Assembly: GCA_009781045.1 (NCBI GenBank)
Contig: WQYW01000027.1
Location: 1 to 40,255, forward strand
Reading direction: 5' to 3'
Length of the DNA stretch: 40,255 bases
From: Alphaproteobacteria bacterium
Lineage (GTDB): Bacteria > Pseudomonadota > Alphaproteobacteria > Rhizobiales > Xanthobacteraceae
The notes below the pieces were generated by a model that made no database searches, had not been told where the DNA came from, and worked only from the letters and a program-made list of their open reading frames with translations. Position 1 is the stretch's first letter; the number at the start of each line of letters is the position of its first letter. The position numbers and the translations under genes were made by a program. This document shows, in pieces, positions 24,562-33,026 of the stretch.

Positions 24562-27429
24562 CTAGAAGCCGACACCGATCATGTTCGACACCCCGCTGTT
24601 GGCGCTGGTGACAATGCTCGGCCGCGCCGCCGGGTGACGCGGGGGGTTGGGATTTGCCGGCTTCTGCCGCTGAGCCTCCTCGCGCTGGCGATTCGGGCCT
24701 GGCCTGTGATTGGCGTTGTCCTGCGAAGCCACGCCCGGCGCCCCCGGCCGGGGCCGGTCGCCGGCAGCGCAGGCCACACCATCGCTACAGCGCAGAGGAC
24801 AGGAATGGCTGTGATCGCCGGAGAGCCGCTCCACCAGTTCCGCTGTTACCGCTGGCCTGGCCTCAACCGATCCTCCACCCAACTGAAGATAGCGGTTGAG
24901 TGCCTCCTGGGTCGACCACAGGGATCCATCAGCACGGCCAGTGAAACAGCCGAGGCGGATCAGTTCACCCTGCGCGGCCTTTACCAGTTCCAGCGAATTG
25001 GGCTGGCCTGCCGCAGGCCGCGCCGCCATACGGGCCTGTTCGATGGAGGCCATCACAACCGGGCGCAGCCGCTCGCAGCTCACGGTGCCGGAAAAGGCTT
25101 TCAGGTCCCTGACGCCACCCTCGCCACCCTTGCCAGCCTTGGCGAGAATGGCGTCAAGCCGGGTCTGTTCATCCCTGCACACCGCCTCTTTGGCTGCGGC
25201 AGCCTGCGCCTGTTGGCGCGCCTGCGCCTCTTTCATCGCCGCTTCAGTTGCAGCGGCTGCTGCCGCTGCCTGTTTTTCCTGTTCCAGCCTGGCAAGCCGC
25301 TGCCGCTCCGCTTCAGCCTGGCGCGCCGCCTGCGCTTCGTTCGCCTTGCGTTCGGCCTCCAGGGCAGCAGCACGCTTTTCGTCCTCGTCCCTCTTCTTCT
25401 GCGCCGCGGCCAGTGCCTTGTCCTGCTCGACCTTGTGTTTGGCCAGCAGGACCGTGAAGCGCTCGATGCTGGTCACCACCACCGCGTGCAGCCAGTGGCA
25501 GCGCACTTTCGTTCCGAAAGACTTCAGCTCATCAATGCCGCGCTGGTCGGCTTCCCGGGCCAGAATCGCATTAAGCTGGACCATTTCCTCGTTGCAGACC
25601 GCCTCTCTGGCGGCCTCCGCCTCGACCGCTCTGCGCGCTTCGGCTGCCCGCGCCGCTGTGGCGGCCTCGGCCGCCCGCCTTTCCTGCTCCGCTTTCTCGG
25701 CCTTGCGCGCGGCCTCCGCCTCTTTGGCCTTGCGGTCCGCCTCTGCAAGCCGGGTCCGCCGCGCCTGTTCCTCGCGCTCTTTCTGTGCTGCGGCCTCGGC
25801 CGCCCGTCTTTCCTGCTCCGCCTTCTCGGCCCTGCGTGCGGCCTCCGCTTCTTTGGCCTTGCGGTCCGCCTCTGCAAGCCGGGCCCGCCGTGCCTGCTCC
25901 TCGCGTTCTTTCTGTGCTGCGGCCTGCGCCTCCATCTGCTCCGCCTTGCGCAGCTCGACTTCCGCCCTGAAACGCTCCAGCGCCGCCGTCACCACCGGAC
26001 GGAGCCGCTCGCAGCTCACCCCCGTCCCAAAAGCCCTGAGATCGTCGATCCCACGGTCTGCGCTGCCTCTGGCCAGGATCACATCCAGTCTGACCTGTTG
26101 CTCCCTGCAGGCCGCCTCCCTGACCGCAATGGCGGCCACGCGCTGGCGCGACGCCTGCGTGCGCTGTTCCTCCTGCTCACGCTGCCGGCGCGCCGCCGCC
26201 TCCGCTTTCTCCTGCTCGGCTTTGGCTCTCGCCTCTTCGGTCGCCTGGCGTGCCGCCGCCCGCATCTGCTCCTCGCGCGCCGCTGCTGCTTTCTTCACCT
26301 CGTCGATGCGCGCCCGCGCGCTCACAGCGGAGCGCGAGTAAGGATAACGCCGGATGAACTGTGTCAGCTGCGCCAGGTCGGAGGACTCCCGAAGCCTGCC
26401 CCATTCCGCCTCCTCCTTCGCAGGCACGGTGTCGCGGCTCGCGGTGCTGAGGCTGGTCTCCGGCAGCGGACGGCCCTGACCATGATCGATCGTCTCAATC
26501 TCGGCGCGGGCCAGTTCGGCATAGGGTCCCCTGGGATGGGTATTGAGGAACACTTCCCAGGCCCGCCGGCTGCCGATCTTCTTCACCAGTTCAAAATCCG
26601 CCTTGACGTCGCTGACCGGCACCTCCTCGGGCTGTGCCGGTGCCGGCACCAGCGCGACATTGGCGCCCCCAAGCGACCCGTAAACAAAGGGCTCCTGCTC
26701 ATTCCCGGTCTCCTTCATCACCTCGTCGCGAACCCGGCCGAAGGCGAGGCGGATGTCGAGACCCGGAACCGGGAGATGTTTGAGGATCGCGGCGGTGAAC
26801 GGACTATGGCCGCCCGAACCGTCATTGGCCCGCGAACCCGCCTTGGCGGCATAGGCGATCAGGGTCCCGGTGGTGGTCGGCATCACCGAACCGAGCCCGG
26901 CATTGACGGAACGGATCACGGTCTTGCGATCGCGCCGCATGCTGCGCTCCAGCGGATTGTCGCGGCAGGCATCAAGAATGACCAGGCGCAGGGTCCTGGC
27001 CTCGTTGGCCGAGGACACCAGACGCTCCAGCAGGATGGCCTCGTCGTCGGCGTCATTGTCGCTGGCCAGCCGCGCATCAACCGGAATCAGATAATTTGTG
27101 CCACCGATTTCGAGGCCGTGGCCGGCGTAATAGATCACCGCAATGTCAGCCTGCGCTGCTGCCACTTCGAATTTGCGGATCACCCGCTTGAAATCCAGAT
27201 TGCCGACATTGATCTCAAGGTCGACGGAATCAAATCCGGCCTCGTTGAGCATTTTGGCAACGGCTTGGGCATCCCCGGCCGGATTTGGCAGCTGCAGCAC
27301 ATTTTCGTAGGCCGAGTTGCCGATGACCAGCGCCACCCGCTTTGAAGCCCATGCACAGGCGGGAGCAAAAACCATCATCCAGATGGCTCCCCCAAACAGC
27401 ACGGCCTGGAGCACAAAGCGGGAGATCAT
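24562..27429 (-). CDS. Exported caspase-family (C14) protein with TolA-like coiled coil
   Basis: A 955-residue protein. A signal peptide (about 1-28) precedes an N-terminal caspase-like domain (about 30-260) with the His/Cys dyad intact: His104 in YYAGHG and Cys155 in LDACRDNP. A helical region with YPYSRSAVSARARI follows, then a long Ala/Glu/Lys/Arg coiled coil (about 370-750) resembling TolA. Within it a ~43-residue block rich in EREEQARRARLAEADRKAKE is duplicated in tandem. Three copies of a Cys-containing module (AC-x-E-x4-LDAILA...GIDDLRAFG...CERLRPVV) occur near 435, 610 and 755. Near 830 a peptidoglycan-binding-like segment (AAQGELIRLGCFTGRADG) appears, then a cysteine pair (CPLRCSDG) and a Pro-rich tail. 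It may act in the periplasm near the cell wall. Substrates are unknown. Confidence 0.88.
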   Translation of the reverse strand: MISRFVLQAVLFGGAIWMMVFAPACAWASKRVALVIGNSAYENVLQLPNPAGDAQAVAKMLNEAGFDSVDLEINVGNLDFKRVIRKFEVAAAQADIAVIYYAGHGLEIGGTNYLIPVDARLASDNDADDEAILLERLVSSANEARTLRLVILDACRDNPLERSMRRDRKTVIRSVNAGLGSVMPTTTGTLIAYAAKAGSRANDGSGGHSPFTAAILKHLPVPGLDIRLAFGRVRDEVMKETGNEQEPFVYGSLGGANVALVPAPAQPEEVPVSDVKADFELVKKIGSRRAWEVFLNTHPRGPYAELARAEIETIDHGQGRPLPETSLSTASRDTVPAKEEAEWGRLRESSDLAQLTQFIRRYPYSRSAVSARARIDEVKKAAAAREEQMRAAARQATEEARAKAEQEKAEAAARRQREQEEQRTQASRQRVAAIAVREAACREQQVRLDVILARGSADRGIDDLRAFGTGVSCERLRPVVTAALERFRAEVELRKAEQMEAQAAAQKEREEQARRARLAEADRKAKEAEAARRAEKAEQERRAAEAAAQKEREEQARRTRLAEADRKAKEAEAARKAEKAEQERRAAEAATAARAAEARRAVEAEAAREAVCNEEMVQLNAILAREADQRGIDELKSFGTKVRCHWLHAVVVTSIERFTVLLAKHKVEQDKALAAAQKKRDEDEKRAAALEAERKANEAQAARQAEAERQRLARLEQEKQAAAAAAATEAAMKEAQARQQAQAAAAKEAVCRDEQTRLDAILAKAGKGGEGGVRDLKAFSGTVSCERLRPVVMASIEQARMAARPAAGQPNSLELVKAAQGELIRLGCFTGRADGSLWSTQEALNRYLQLGGGSVEARPAVTAELVERLSGDHSHSCPLRCSDGVACAAGDRPRPGAPGVASQDNANHRPGPNRQREEAQRQKPANPNPPRHPAARPSIVTSANSGVSNMIGVGF

Positions 27430-27864
27430 GAAACAGCCACCGAACCCTTCGCCAAACTCCCGACCCCGACTTCCCGTCGCCTCGCTTCCCTAGTTTTGCT
27501 TAATCCATGGCTATGGGCAAGACAACTTTTAATTCAAGAGCTTGATCGCCCGCATTGGGCATCCCGCGCGGCGTCGCGCCCCGGACCGCCTGTTTCTCAT
27601 TGCAACAGAGGTTTCTGCATCGCAACAGAAGATCGGCAACATCAGCCCGCACCGGAACTGGATACCGCGAAAGCCCGCGGGGGGCGGCGCAATCGCCGGA
27701 CCTTTTGCGACCCGACAAAACCGCATCCCGGCCGTGCCTGGCCGAACGAAGGGCCTCGTCACGCCTTTACGCAAACCGCAAGGACCCCGCGCGGCCTTCG
27801 CCGATCGGGGTCCTGCATCGGCTGCCCCGGACAGACCCTCCGAGGCAGCATTGTCGCATGGGGA
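27430..27864. other. Intergenic region, barrel gene / caspase gene
   Basis: A 435-base gap between two minus-strand genes. It contains the probable barrel-gene terminator (27781-27814) and should hold the caspase gene's promoter. No gene is supported. Confidence 0.45.
27781..27814 (-). terminator. Candidate terminator after the three-barrel gene
   Basis: AGGACCCCG and CGGGGTCCT form a perfect 9-bp stem 50 bases downstream of the barrel gene's stop on the minus strand. The following sequence has only a weak T content, so a rho-assisted or RNA-stabilising role is also possible. Confidence 0.45.
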
Positions 27865-30693
27865 CTAGTATTTCGCAGCCGAACCGTCGGTCCCGAACCG
27901 GTAGTTCACGCGCAGCGACAGCATGTCGAGACTCTGGCGGATACGCAGCGTCTCCGACGAACCGTCCGGAGTGACGGACGGAACGCTATAGGTCACCGTA
28001 CCGAGGAAGCCGTGGACATAGTCGATACCCGCGCTCCAGTTTGCCGAGAAAGCGTATTCGGCACCCGCGCCGACCGCCGCGCCCCAGCGGGTGTCACTCA
28101 TGCTTCCGGCAAGACTTGTGACATTCGGATGGAAGCCGGTCTGGAGCCCCCAGTAGTAGTAGTCTCCGCTGTTATCGAACAGATTCGAGCGCTCGTGGGC
28201 GGCAACCGCGCCGCCCTTGAGATAAAGCAGGGCATCGGAAAAGGTGTAGCCGAGCTGACCGGTGAAGACACCGACGCTGTCGACCCGGGTCTCGTTGGTC
28301 CTGGATTCATAATGGCTGCCGGACGCGGAGGGTTCATAATAGCCGACACCGAGGCGGCTGGCATTGCTGCCGCGTAACGAGGCCCAGTCGCCCTGCGCCT
28401 CGACGCCGAACACCACCCGGCCGGACTGGGCACGGTAACCCGCCTGTCCGCCTGCGGTCAGGCCGTTGGCGGGGTGAGAGCCATCCTCGCCGAAGCCGGC
28501 AAGGCCGTCCGTGGTCCAGTCGGGGACCAGCCGTGCATAGCCGGTGCTGGCGATGCCCGCGCCGACATTGCCGCCGATATAGAAACCGCTCCAGTCATGA
28601 ACCCTGGTCAGCGCTGCGGATTTCGTAAAAAGCGGCGCCCCGTCGACTGCCGAACCGTCACCACCGAGCCGGTAATTCAAGCCGATCTTGACCTGGTTGA
28701 GTGCGTTGCGGCTGGTGAGCCGGGTCTCGCCGTCGGCAGCCGTCGCCGTCTGCGAACCGAAGCGGATATAGTCGTATTCAGCCTTTGCCGACCAGTTCCG
28801 CCCCAAATCAAATTCGGTTCCCAGGCCAACCATCCAGCCGAGACGATCGTATGCAGCGGAAGTGCCGTAGCCGTCTGCGGTCGCGTATTTGGGCGAAATC
28901 GAGTTGGGGTAATGATTGCCCTTCGGATCGTGGCAATCGGTTGGACTGATGGTATTGATCGCACTGCCGTCAATGCAGTTGACGTTGACCCGCCCGTCGG
29001 CCCAGGCAACGCCGGCCTTGGCGTAGAACAGGCTGCGCCCCGTTGCATAGCCGAGACGCCCGGCAAAAGTCCCGCTCCAGTTCATGCGATCCTCGCAGGT
29101 CTGGAAGAACGGATCAAAGCCCCCGGTGAAATCGGTGGCGCTGCCGCAAGGACGGGCACCGTCCAGCCGCGCAAGACCGAATTCGCCTTCCACACCCAGA
29201 ACCCAGTTGTTGATCTGATGATTGTAACCAGCCTGCAGGCCGGCGAGAGCCCCGGTTGTGGTCGGGCTGGTGTTCCCCAGTGCGGGGGCCGCTGCGAAGG
29301 TAATGTCCGCCTTCCCCGCCGCGGCACCGGCGTAGCCACCGATATAGAAGCCGCTCCAGTCCGTCGTGTCCCGGGCGGTGCGGCCGGAGAAGGGTGCCTT
29401 GAAAGCAAGGAGCGGTCGCGCCGCATCCGGCGCGAACTGGTAGCGCAAGCCGACATTGCCCGCATAGCCTTCAATGTTGCCGCCGGTGCGATAATCGGCA
29501 CGGACAAAACCAAGCCAGCCCGTATTCACGATCTGCGCCGCAAGCCCGGCTGAAAACTGGCTGTAGGTGCCGACCCGGGTTGTCGCCGACGCCTGCGAAT
29601 AGCCGGCCAGTTGCGGATCCTCCCCGGAGACGGTGCTTTTGACGCAGCCTGGGCAGAAGCTGAAGGCGGAGCGAACGTCACCGGCGAATTCGTGGAAGAT
29701 ACTCGCCGTTACAAACGGCTGATAGATCACGTTGGATGTCGCAATGCTGGTGCCGGCGCGAACGCTCAGTCTTCCGAGCCGACTCGCCACATCGTCCGTG
29801 GTTGTCGTCCCGCCAAGCATGTTGATGTCACCCCCCAGCCCGGGGGGAACCGTGCTGTGAAATGCGTCAACGCTGGTGTTCGACCAGATGAACCCGGCGG
29901 AGGGCTCAATGAAGTAATTATTGGGCAAAGCGATGTTGTAACCGGCAGACGCTGATATCGAGATGCCACGCGCCCCGACGGGCCGGTTGAGGATGCCGAG
30001 ATTCGGACTTTGCAGGCTGAGGTTATAAAAGTCCCCGCGCACCATGAGATCGGCAAAGAAGGAACCGCGGGTTGCTGCCACATACGCGCCGAGGAACGGC
30101 ACATCTACCGCAGTGCGCAGACCACCGTTGCCGGGGCCGTCATCGCTGGCCGTCGATCCCAGATAGCCGGCAGTGGCACCCACGTGAACATTCCAGCCGT
30201 TGATATTCAGTCGGGAGAGGTCGGTGCCAACCTGCATGCCCGAATAATATTGCTGGACGCTGTTCCTGCATCTCGTGTTCATCCACTCGCCGGCGATGCC
30301 CCCCTCGCCAACGCCGTTGTTTGAGGTCGTGCTCCGGGTTGTGACTTCACCGGCCAGCGCACGCGTCCACACACCCGCGCCCGCCTGTTCCGGGGCCGCG
30401 TTTCCCGGAGCCGACACAAACGCACTGCCCTGCTGGCTGAGGAAAGCGGTGTTCACGCTGCCGATGACTCCGGAAAGCGTCGAGGAAATCGCGCCCGCCG
30501 ATGCACCAAGCGAGCCGATGTTGCTCGCACTGTAGCCGCCGAAATAGATGGTTCCGCTGCAGTTGGGCGAGAGTGCTGCCGCCTGAGCCCACACCGGTGC
30601 CACGCCCGCCATCAACAGCGCGGGGACCGCAACAATCGTCGCCCACCACACCTGGCGTCCGGCTGCGTATCCAGCCCCATAAACCCGTGTCAT
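27865..30693 (-). CDS. Large outer-membrane protein with three predicted beta-barrels
   Basis: A 942-residue protein starting at the ATG at 30693 (MTRVYGAGY), with GAGGGG nine bases upstream; longer starts lack an RBS. A signal peptide ends near AQAAALS. Residues about 100-435 resemble an autotransporter-type barrel (VWTRALAGE, VGTDLSRLNINGWNVHVGATAGYLG, repeated amphipathic strands). A second domain begins at about 444 with DWSGFYIGGYAG and a third at about 701 with DWSGFYIGGNVG; both follow the Omp25/Omp31 small-barrel pattern and end in aromatic/basic strands (VKIGLNYRLGG; LSLRVNYRFG). The two small barrels look like an internal duplication. No passenger domain is apparent. Function is unknown; porin, adhesin or structural roles are possible. 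Confidence 0.85.
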   Translation of the reverse strand: MTRVYGAGYAAGRQVWWATIVAVPALLMAGVAPVWAQAAALSPNCSGTIYFGGYSASNIGSLGASAGAISSTLSGVIGSVNTAFLSQQGSAFVSAPGNAAPEQAGAGVWTRALAGEVTTRSTTSNNGVGEGGIAGEWMNTRCRNSVQQYYSGMQVGTDLSRLNINGWNVHVGATAGYLGSTASDDGPGNGGLRTAVDVPFLGAYVAATRGSFFADLMVRGDFYNLSLQSPNLGILNRPVGARGISISASAGYNIALPNNYFIEPSAGFIWSNTSVDAFHSTVPPGLGGDINMLGGTTTTDDVASRLGRLSVRAGTSIATSNVIYQPFVTASIFHEFAGDVRSAFSFCPGCVKSTVSGEDPQLAGYSQASATTRVGTYSQFSAGLAAQIVNTGWLGFVRADYRTGGNIEGYAGNVGLRYQFAPDAARPLLAFKAPFSGRTARDTTDWSGFYIGGYAGAAAGKADITFAAAPALGNTSPTTTGALAGLQAGYNHQINNWVLGVEGEFGLARLDGARPCGSATDFTGGFDPFFQTCEDRMNWSGTFAGRLGYATGRSLFYAKAGVAWADGRVNVNCIDGSAINTISPTDCHDPKGNHYPNSISPKYATADGYGTSAAYDRLGWMVGLGTEFDLGRNWSAKAEYDYIRFGSQTATAADGETRLTSRNALNQVKIGLNYRLGGDGSAVDGAPLFTKSAALTRVHDWSGFYIGGNVGAGIASTGYARLVPDWTTDGLAGFGEDGSHPANGLTAGGQAGYRAQSGRVVFGVEAQGDWASLRGSNASRLGVGYYEPSASGSHYESRTNETRVDSVGVFTGQLGYTFSDALLYLKGGAVAAHERSNLFDNSGDYYYWGLQTGFHPNVTSLAGSMSDTRWGAAVGAGAEYAFSANWSAGIDYVHGFLGTVTYSVPSVTPDGSSETLRIRQSLDMLSLRVNYRFGTDGSAAKY

Positions 30694-32028
30694 TAATTTC
30701 AACCCCTCAACCCGTAGGGAAGGCACTATAGCGCGGGGTTTGGCTGGCGGAAGCCGGCCGAGGCGGTTTAATTGCCCCCCGGCCACATTTAATATATTGA
30801 TTTTGCGTGAATAAGGCCGTCTGGTTGGGGGCGATGCCAGCCGCGCTTTTCTGCCCGCTGTTGCAGTGGCAACACACCTTCCGTCCCCGATCTTCCTGAT
30901 ATTCCCGCAGGAAAAGCCGTCCCGCCGCCCGGCTGGAAATTAAATGACCCGTTGCCCGGACAGCAAATTGAAGCCCGCAGCCTGGTCTCGATATTAAATA
31001 GTACGTCGTCTGTGCCGGCGCAGGCACGGCTGGACCCGCGCAGTCCAGCCGCACCCACAAACCCGCTGGCGTGCCGATTGCGGACCCAGGCTGCCCGGCA
31101 CAGCTCCGTCCCCCCAAGCCGGCCGTCTTCCGACCTTCGCGTCACCGCCAGGGGTGCCGGCTTTCGCATCGCTGGTGGCGCAGACCGCCTTCGCTCACAT
31201 AATCCGGTGTTCCGTCCGGCAGAATCGCAGTGGCAGCGCGGCGCCTCAGGAGCAGCCCTCCCGCTTCACCGATTGCAGGGTTCAACCGCATTTGCACGTG
31301 CCGGTGGCAGATCGCGTGAGAACTGGCACGGCGGCGTCACGCACCTCGCCCCACGCGGCCGGGCGGCGGGAACTGCAGCGAGTATGGCAGGCGGTCCGCG
31401 GCTCCGCCCGCGGACCTCCCGCACAACATCCGCCGTATCCTGGCACTCCCGGTGCTCCTGGCGCAGATTGCCAGCACCCGCACACCCGGCAGCCCAGCGC
31501 TGCCAGCCTGCGGCCCTGGTGCCGACGACGGCACGTTGCACGCCCCGGCATTCGCTCACCTCCCCTGGTGAACAATCCCTTCCGATATCCGCCGCCCGAT
31601 GCCGCCTTGAGCCTGCACAACGGACCTCAACCACGCTGTCCGGTCGCCGTCCCTACCTCCTTACCCTCGCAGCCGATGCTGCGCCGCCCGATCGGCTTGG
31701 ACCCATCCCGTTCGCCGGGCGACAGACGATATAAGTGAGACTGCCGAAGGCTACAGGTTCAGGGAGACCGCCATCAAACCGGGGATCCGCCCGAGGTCGT
31801 TTGCCGGTTGCTGGTTTCCGAAGCCCTCAGGGCCAGTCCGCGACGCGGCTCCTGACGAGCCTCTCCCGGTTTTCTCAGCCTGGGCCGCCGGTTTCGCCGG
31901 CGGCAGCGCAAATCGGGACGCTCAGAAAGCCTGTCCGGCCTCACGGCGATATCATCATTTTCTGGCACGGAGCCGCAGCGCGGCTTCCGGCTGGCGCCAG
32001 GTTCAGCCGGACTTTCGATTTCATCCCC
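30694..32028. other. 1.3-kb region without a supported gene
   Basis: The first ~300 bases contain AT-rich patches and should hold the barrel gene's promoter; TATAGT on the minus strand near 30728 is a possible -10. The remainder is GC-rich, with overlapping open frames on both strands and no motif. Confidence 0.45.
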
Positions 32029-32439
32029 TCAGGAAGGCGGAGCCGAGATCAGAGGATAGAGCACAGGAGACACACGCGAGGCCGCGCGCCCGACCGCGCG
32101 GGCAGCAGCGAAACCCGATGCCGGGGGCGGCACATGGCAGAGAACAAAAAGCAGGATCAGGGCGAGAATTTCGAAAAAACCGGCCCGCGGTTTCTCTGCC
32201 GGCTCGAAGCCGGCCAGCACGTCCTGCGCTGTCTGCGCCAGATGCCCAGGCACCTGAAGCCGGATACCACCCAATGCCGTCATCATCTGCGGGGCAACCG
32301 AAGCCGTCGCCCCGGAATGGACCAGGACCGGCACGCCTGCGGCTTCCAGCATCGACACGGCAACCGCGCATTCCACCATGCCATGCGCCCAGGCAATCGT
32401 CGCGAGAGCACAATTCTGTGTCTGCGGTACTCTGTTCAT
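32029..32439 (-). CDS. DUF2007-like small protein with C-terminal membrane helix
   Basis: A 136-residue protein starting at the ATG at 32439 (MNRVPQTQN), with CAGG upstream. Residues about 10-80 fit the DUF2007 (putative signal-transducing) pattern: an A-x3-SMLEAAGVPVLVHSG segment and ALGGIRLQVPGHLAQTAQDVLAG. Such domains pair a residue-swapping beta hairpin with a helix and are of unknown function. After a linker there is a hydrophobic helix (FFEILALILLFVLCHVP, about 88-104) and a basic tail, so it is probably anchored in the inner membrane with the domain in the cytoplasm. It stands alone, 128 bases from the next gene on the same strand. Confidence 0.7.
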   Translation of the reverse strand: MNRVPQTQNCALATIAWAHGMVECAVAVSMLEAAGVPVLVHSGATASVAPQMMTALGGIRLQVPGHLAQTAQDVLAGFEPAEKPRAGFFEILALILLFVLCHVPPPASGFAAARAVGRAASRVSPVLYPLISAPPS

Positions 32440-32567
32440 GGCACCTGTGTCCCTGGCAACAGCCCCGCGCTGGAAAGAGCCCCACGCTGGAAAGTATCCC
32501 GGCGATCTTCGAGCTTGTCCCGCGTTCCCCGACAGCAGCCAGCACCCCTTTAAGCCGATGCACCCGA

Positions 32568-33026
32568 CTATCTGGGTCCGGGCAGCATCATAGACTTGCC
32601 GAACGGATATTGGCAACGGCTGCAATAGACCGGCTCCGACTTTTTGGGATTGGACCAGAACACATAGCCGTCACGCCACAGGCCGATATTCCATCCCACC
32701 TTGCGCCCGTTCCCGACCCGCATGGTGCCGATGGCGCGGCAGGTCGAAACCGGAATATTCTTGCCCGCAGGATGATCCACGCGCCCAGCCAGATCAAAAT
32801 ATCTGCGGACATCTTCCACCGTCAAAGCCGGCAGTCCATCGCACTTTACCAGCGTGTCAAGTGGATTATCGAGTTTCCAATTCTCCTCAATGACGATGGC
32901 TTCGATCCTGCCGAGATTGAGTGGCTGCTCGCACGGCGCCCTCTGGTCGTTGCAGTCGGCGGCATGCGCCATCGGCAGACAGGCGATCCACGCCAGCCAG
33001 ACAGCAAACCGAAATCCCGGGCGCAT
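32568..33026 (-). CDS. Small exported cysteine-containing protein, unknown function
   Basis: A 152-residue protein starting at the ATG at 33026 (MRPGFRFAVWL) with GAGGAGAA eight bases upstream; longer in-frame starts are rejected. The signal peptide ends at AHAAD. The mature part has paired cysteines (DCNDQRAPCEQPLNL near the N-terminus; VYCSRCQYPFG near the C-terminus) plus Cys in VKCDGLP and STCRAIG, so two or three disulfides or a metal site are likely. I recall similar anonymous proteobacterial proteins with an 'NPLDT...C...CRATG...YC' pattern but no function. Confidence 0.75.
   Translation of the reverse strand: MRPGFRFAVWLAWIACLPMAHAADCNDQRAPCEQPLNLGRIEAIVIEENWKLDNPLDTLVKCDGLPALTVEDVRRYFDLAGRVDHPAGKNIPVSTCRAIGTMRVGNGRKVGWNIGLWRDGYVFWSNPKKSEPVYCSRCQYPFGKSMMLPGPR

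Noticed and set aside
24634..27345. A 903-codon open frame on the plus strand
   Set aside because: It is antisense to the caspase-family gene, whose GC-rich third positions and coiled-coil repeats keep the opposite strand free of stops. The product has no motif.
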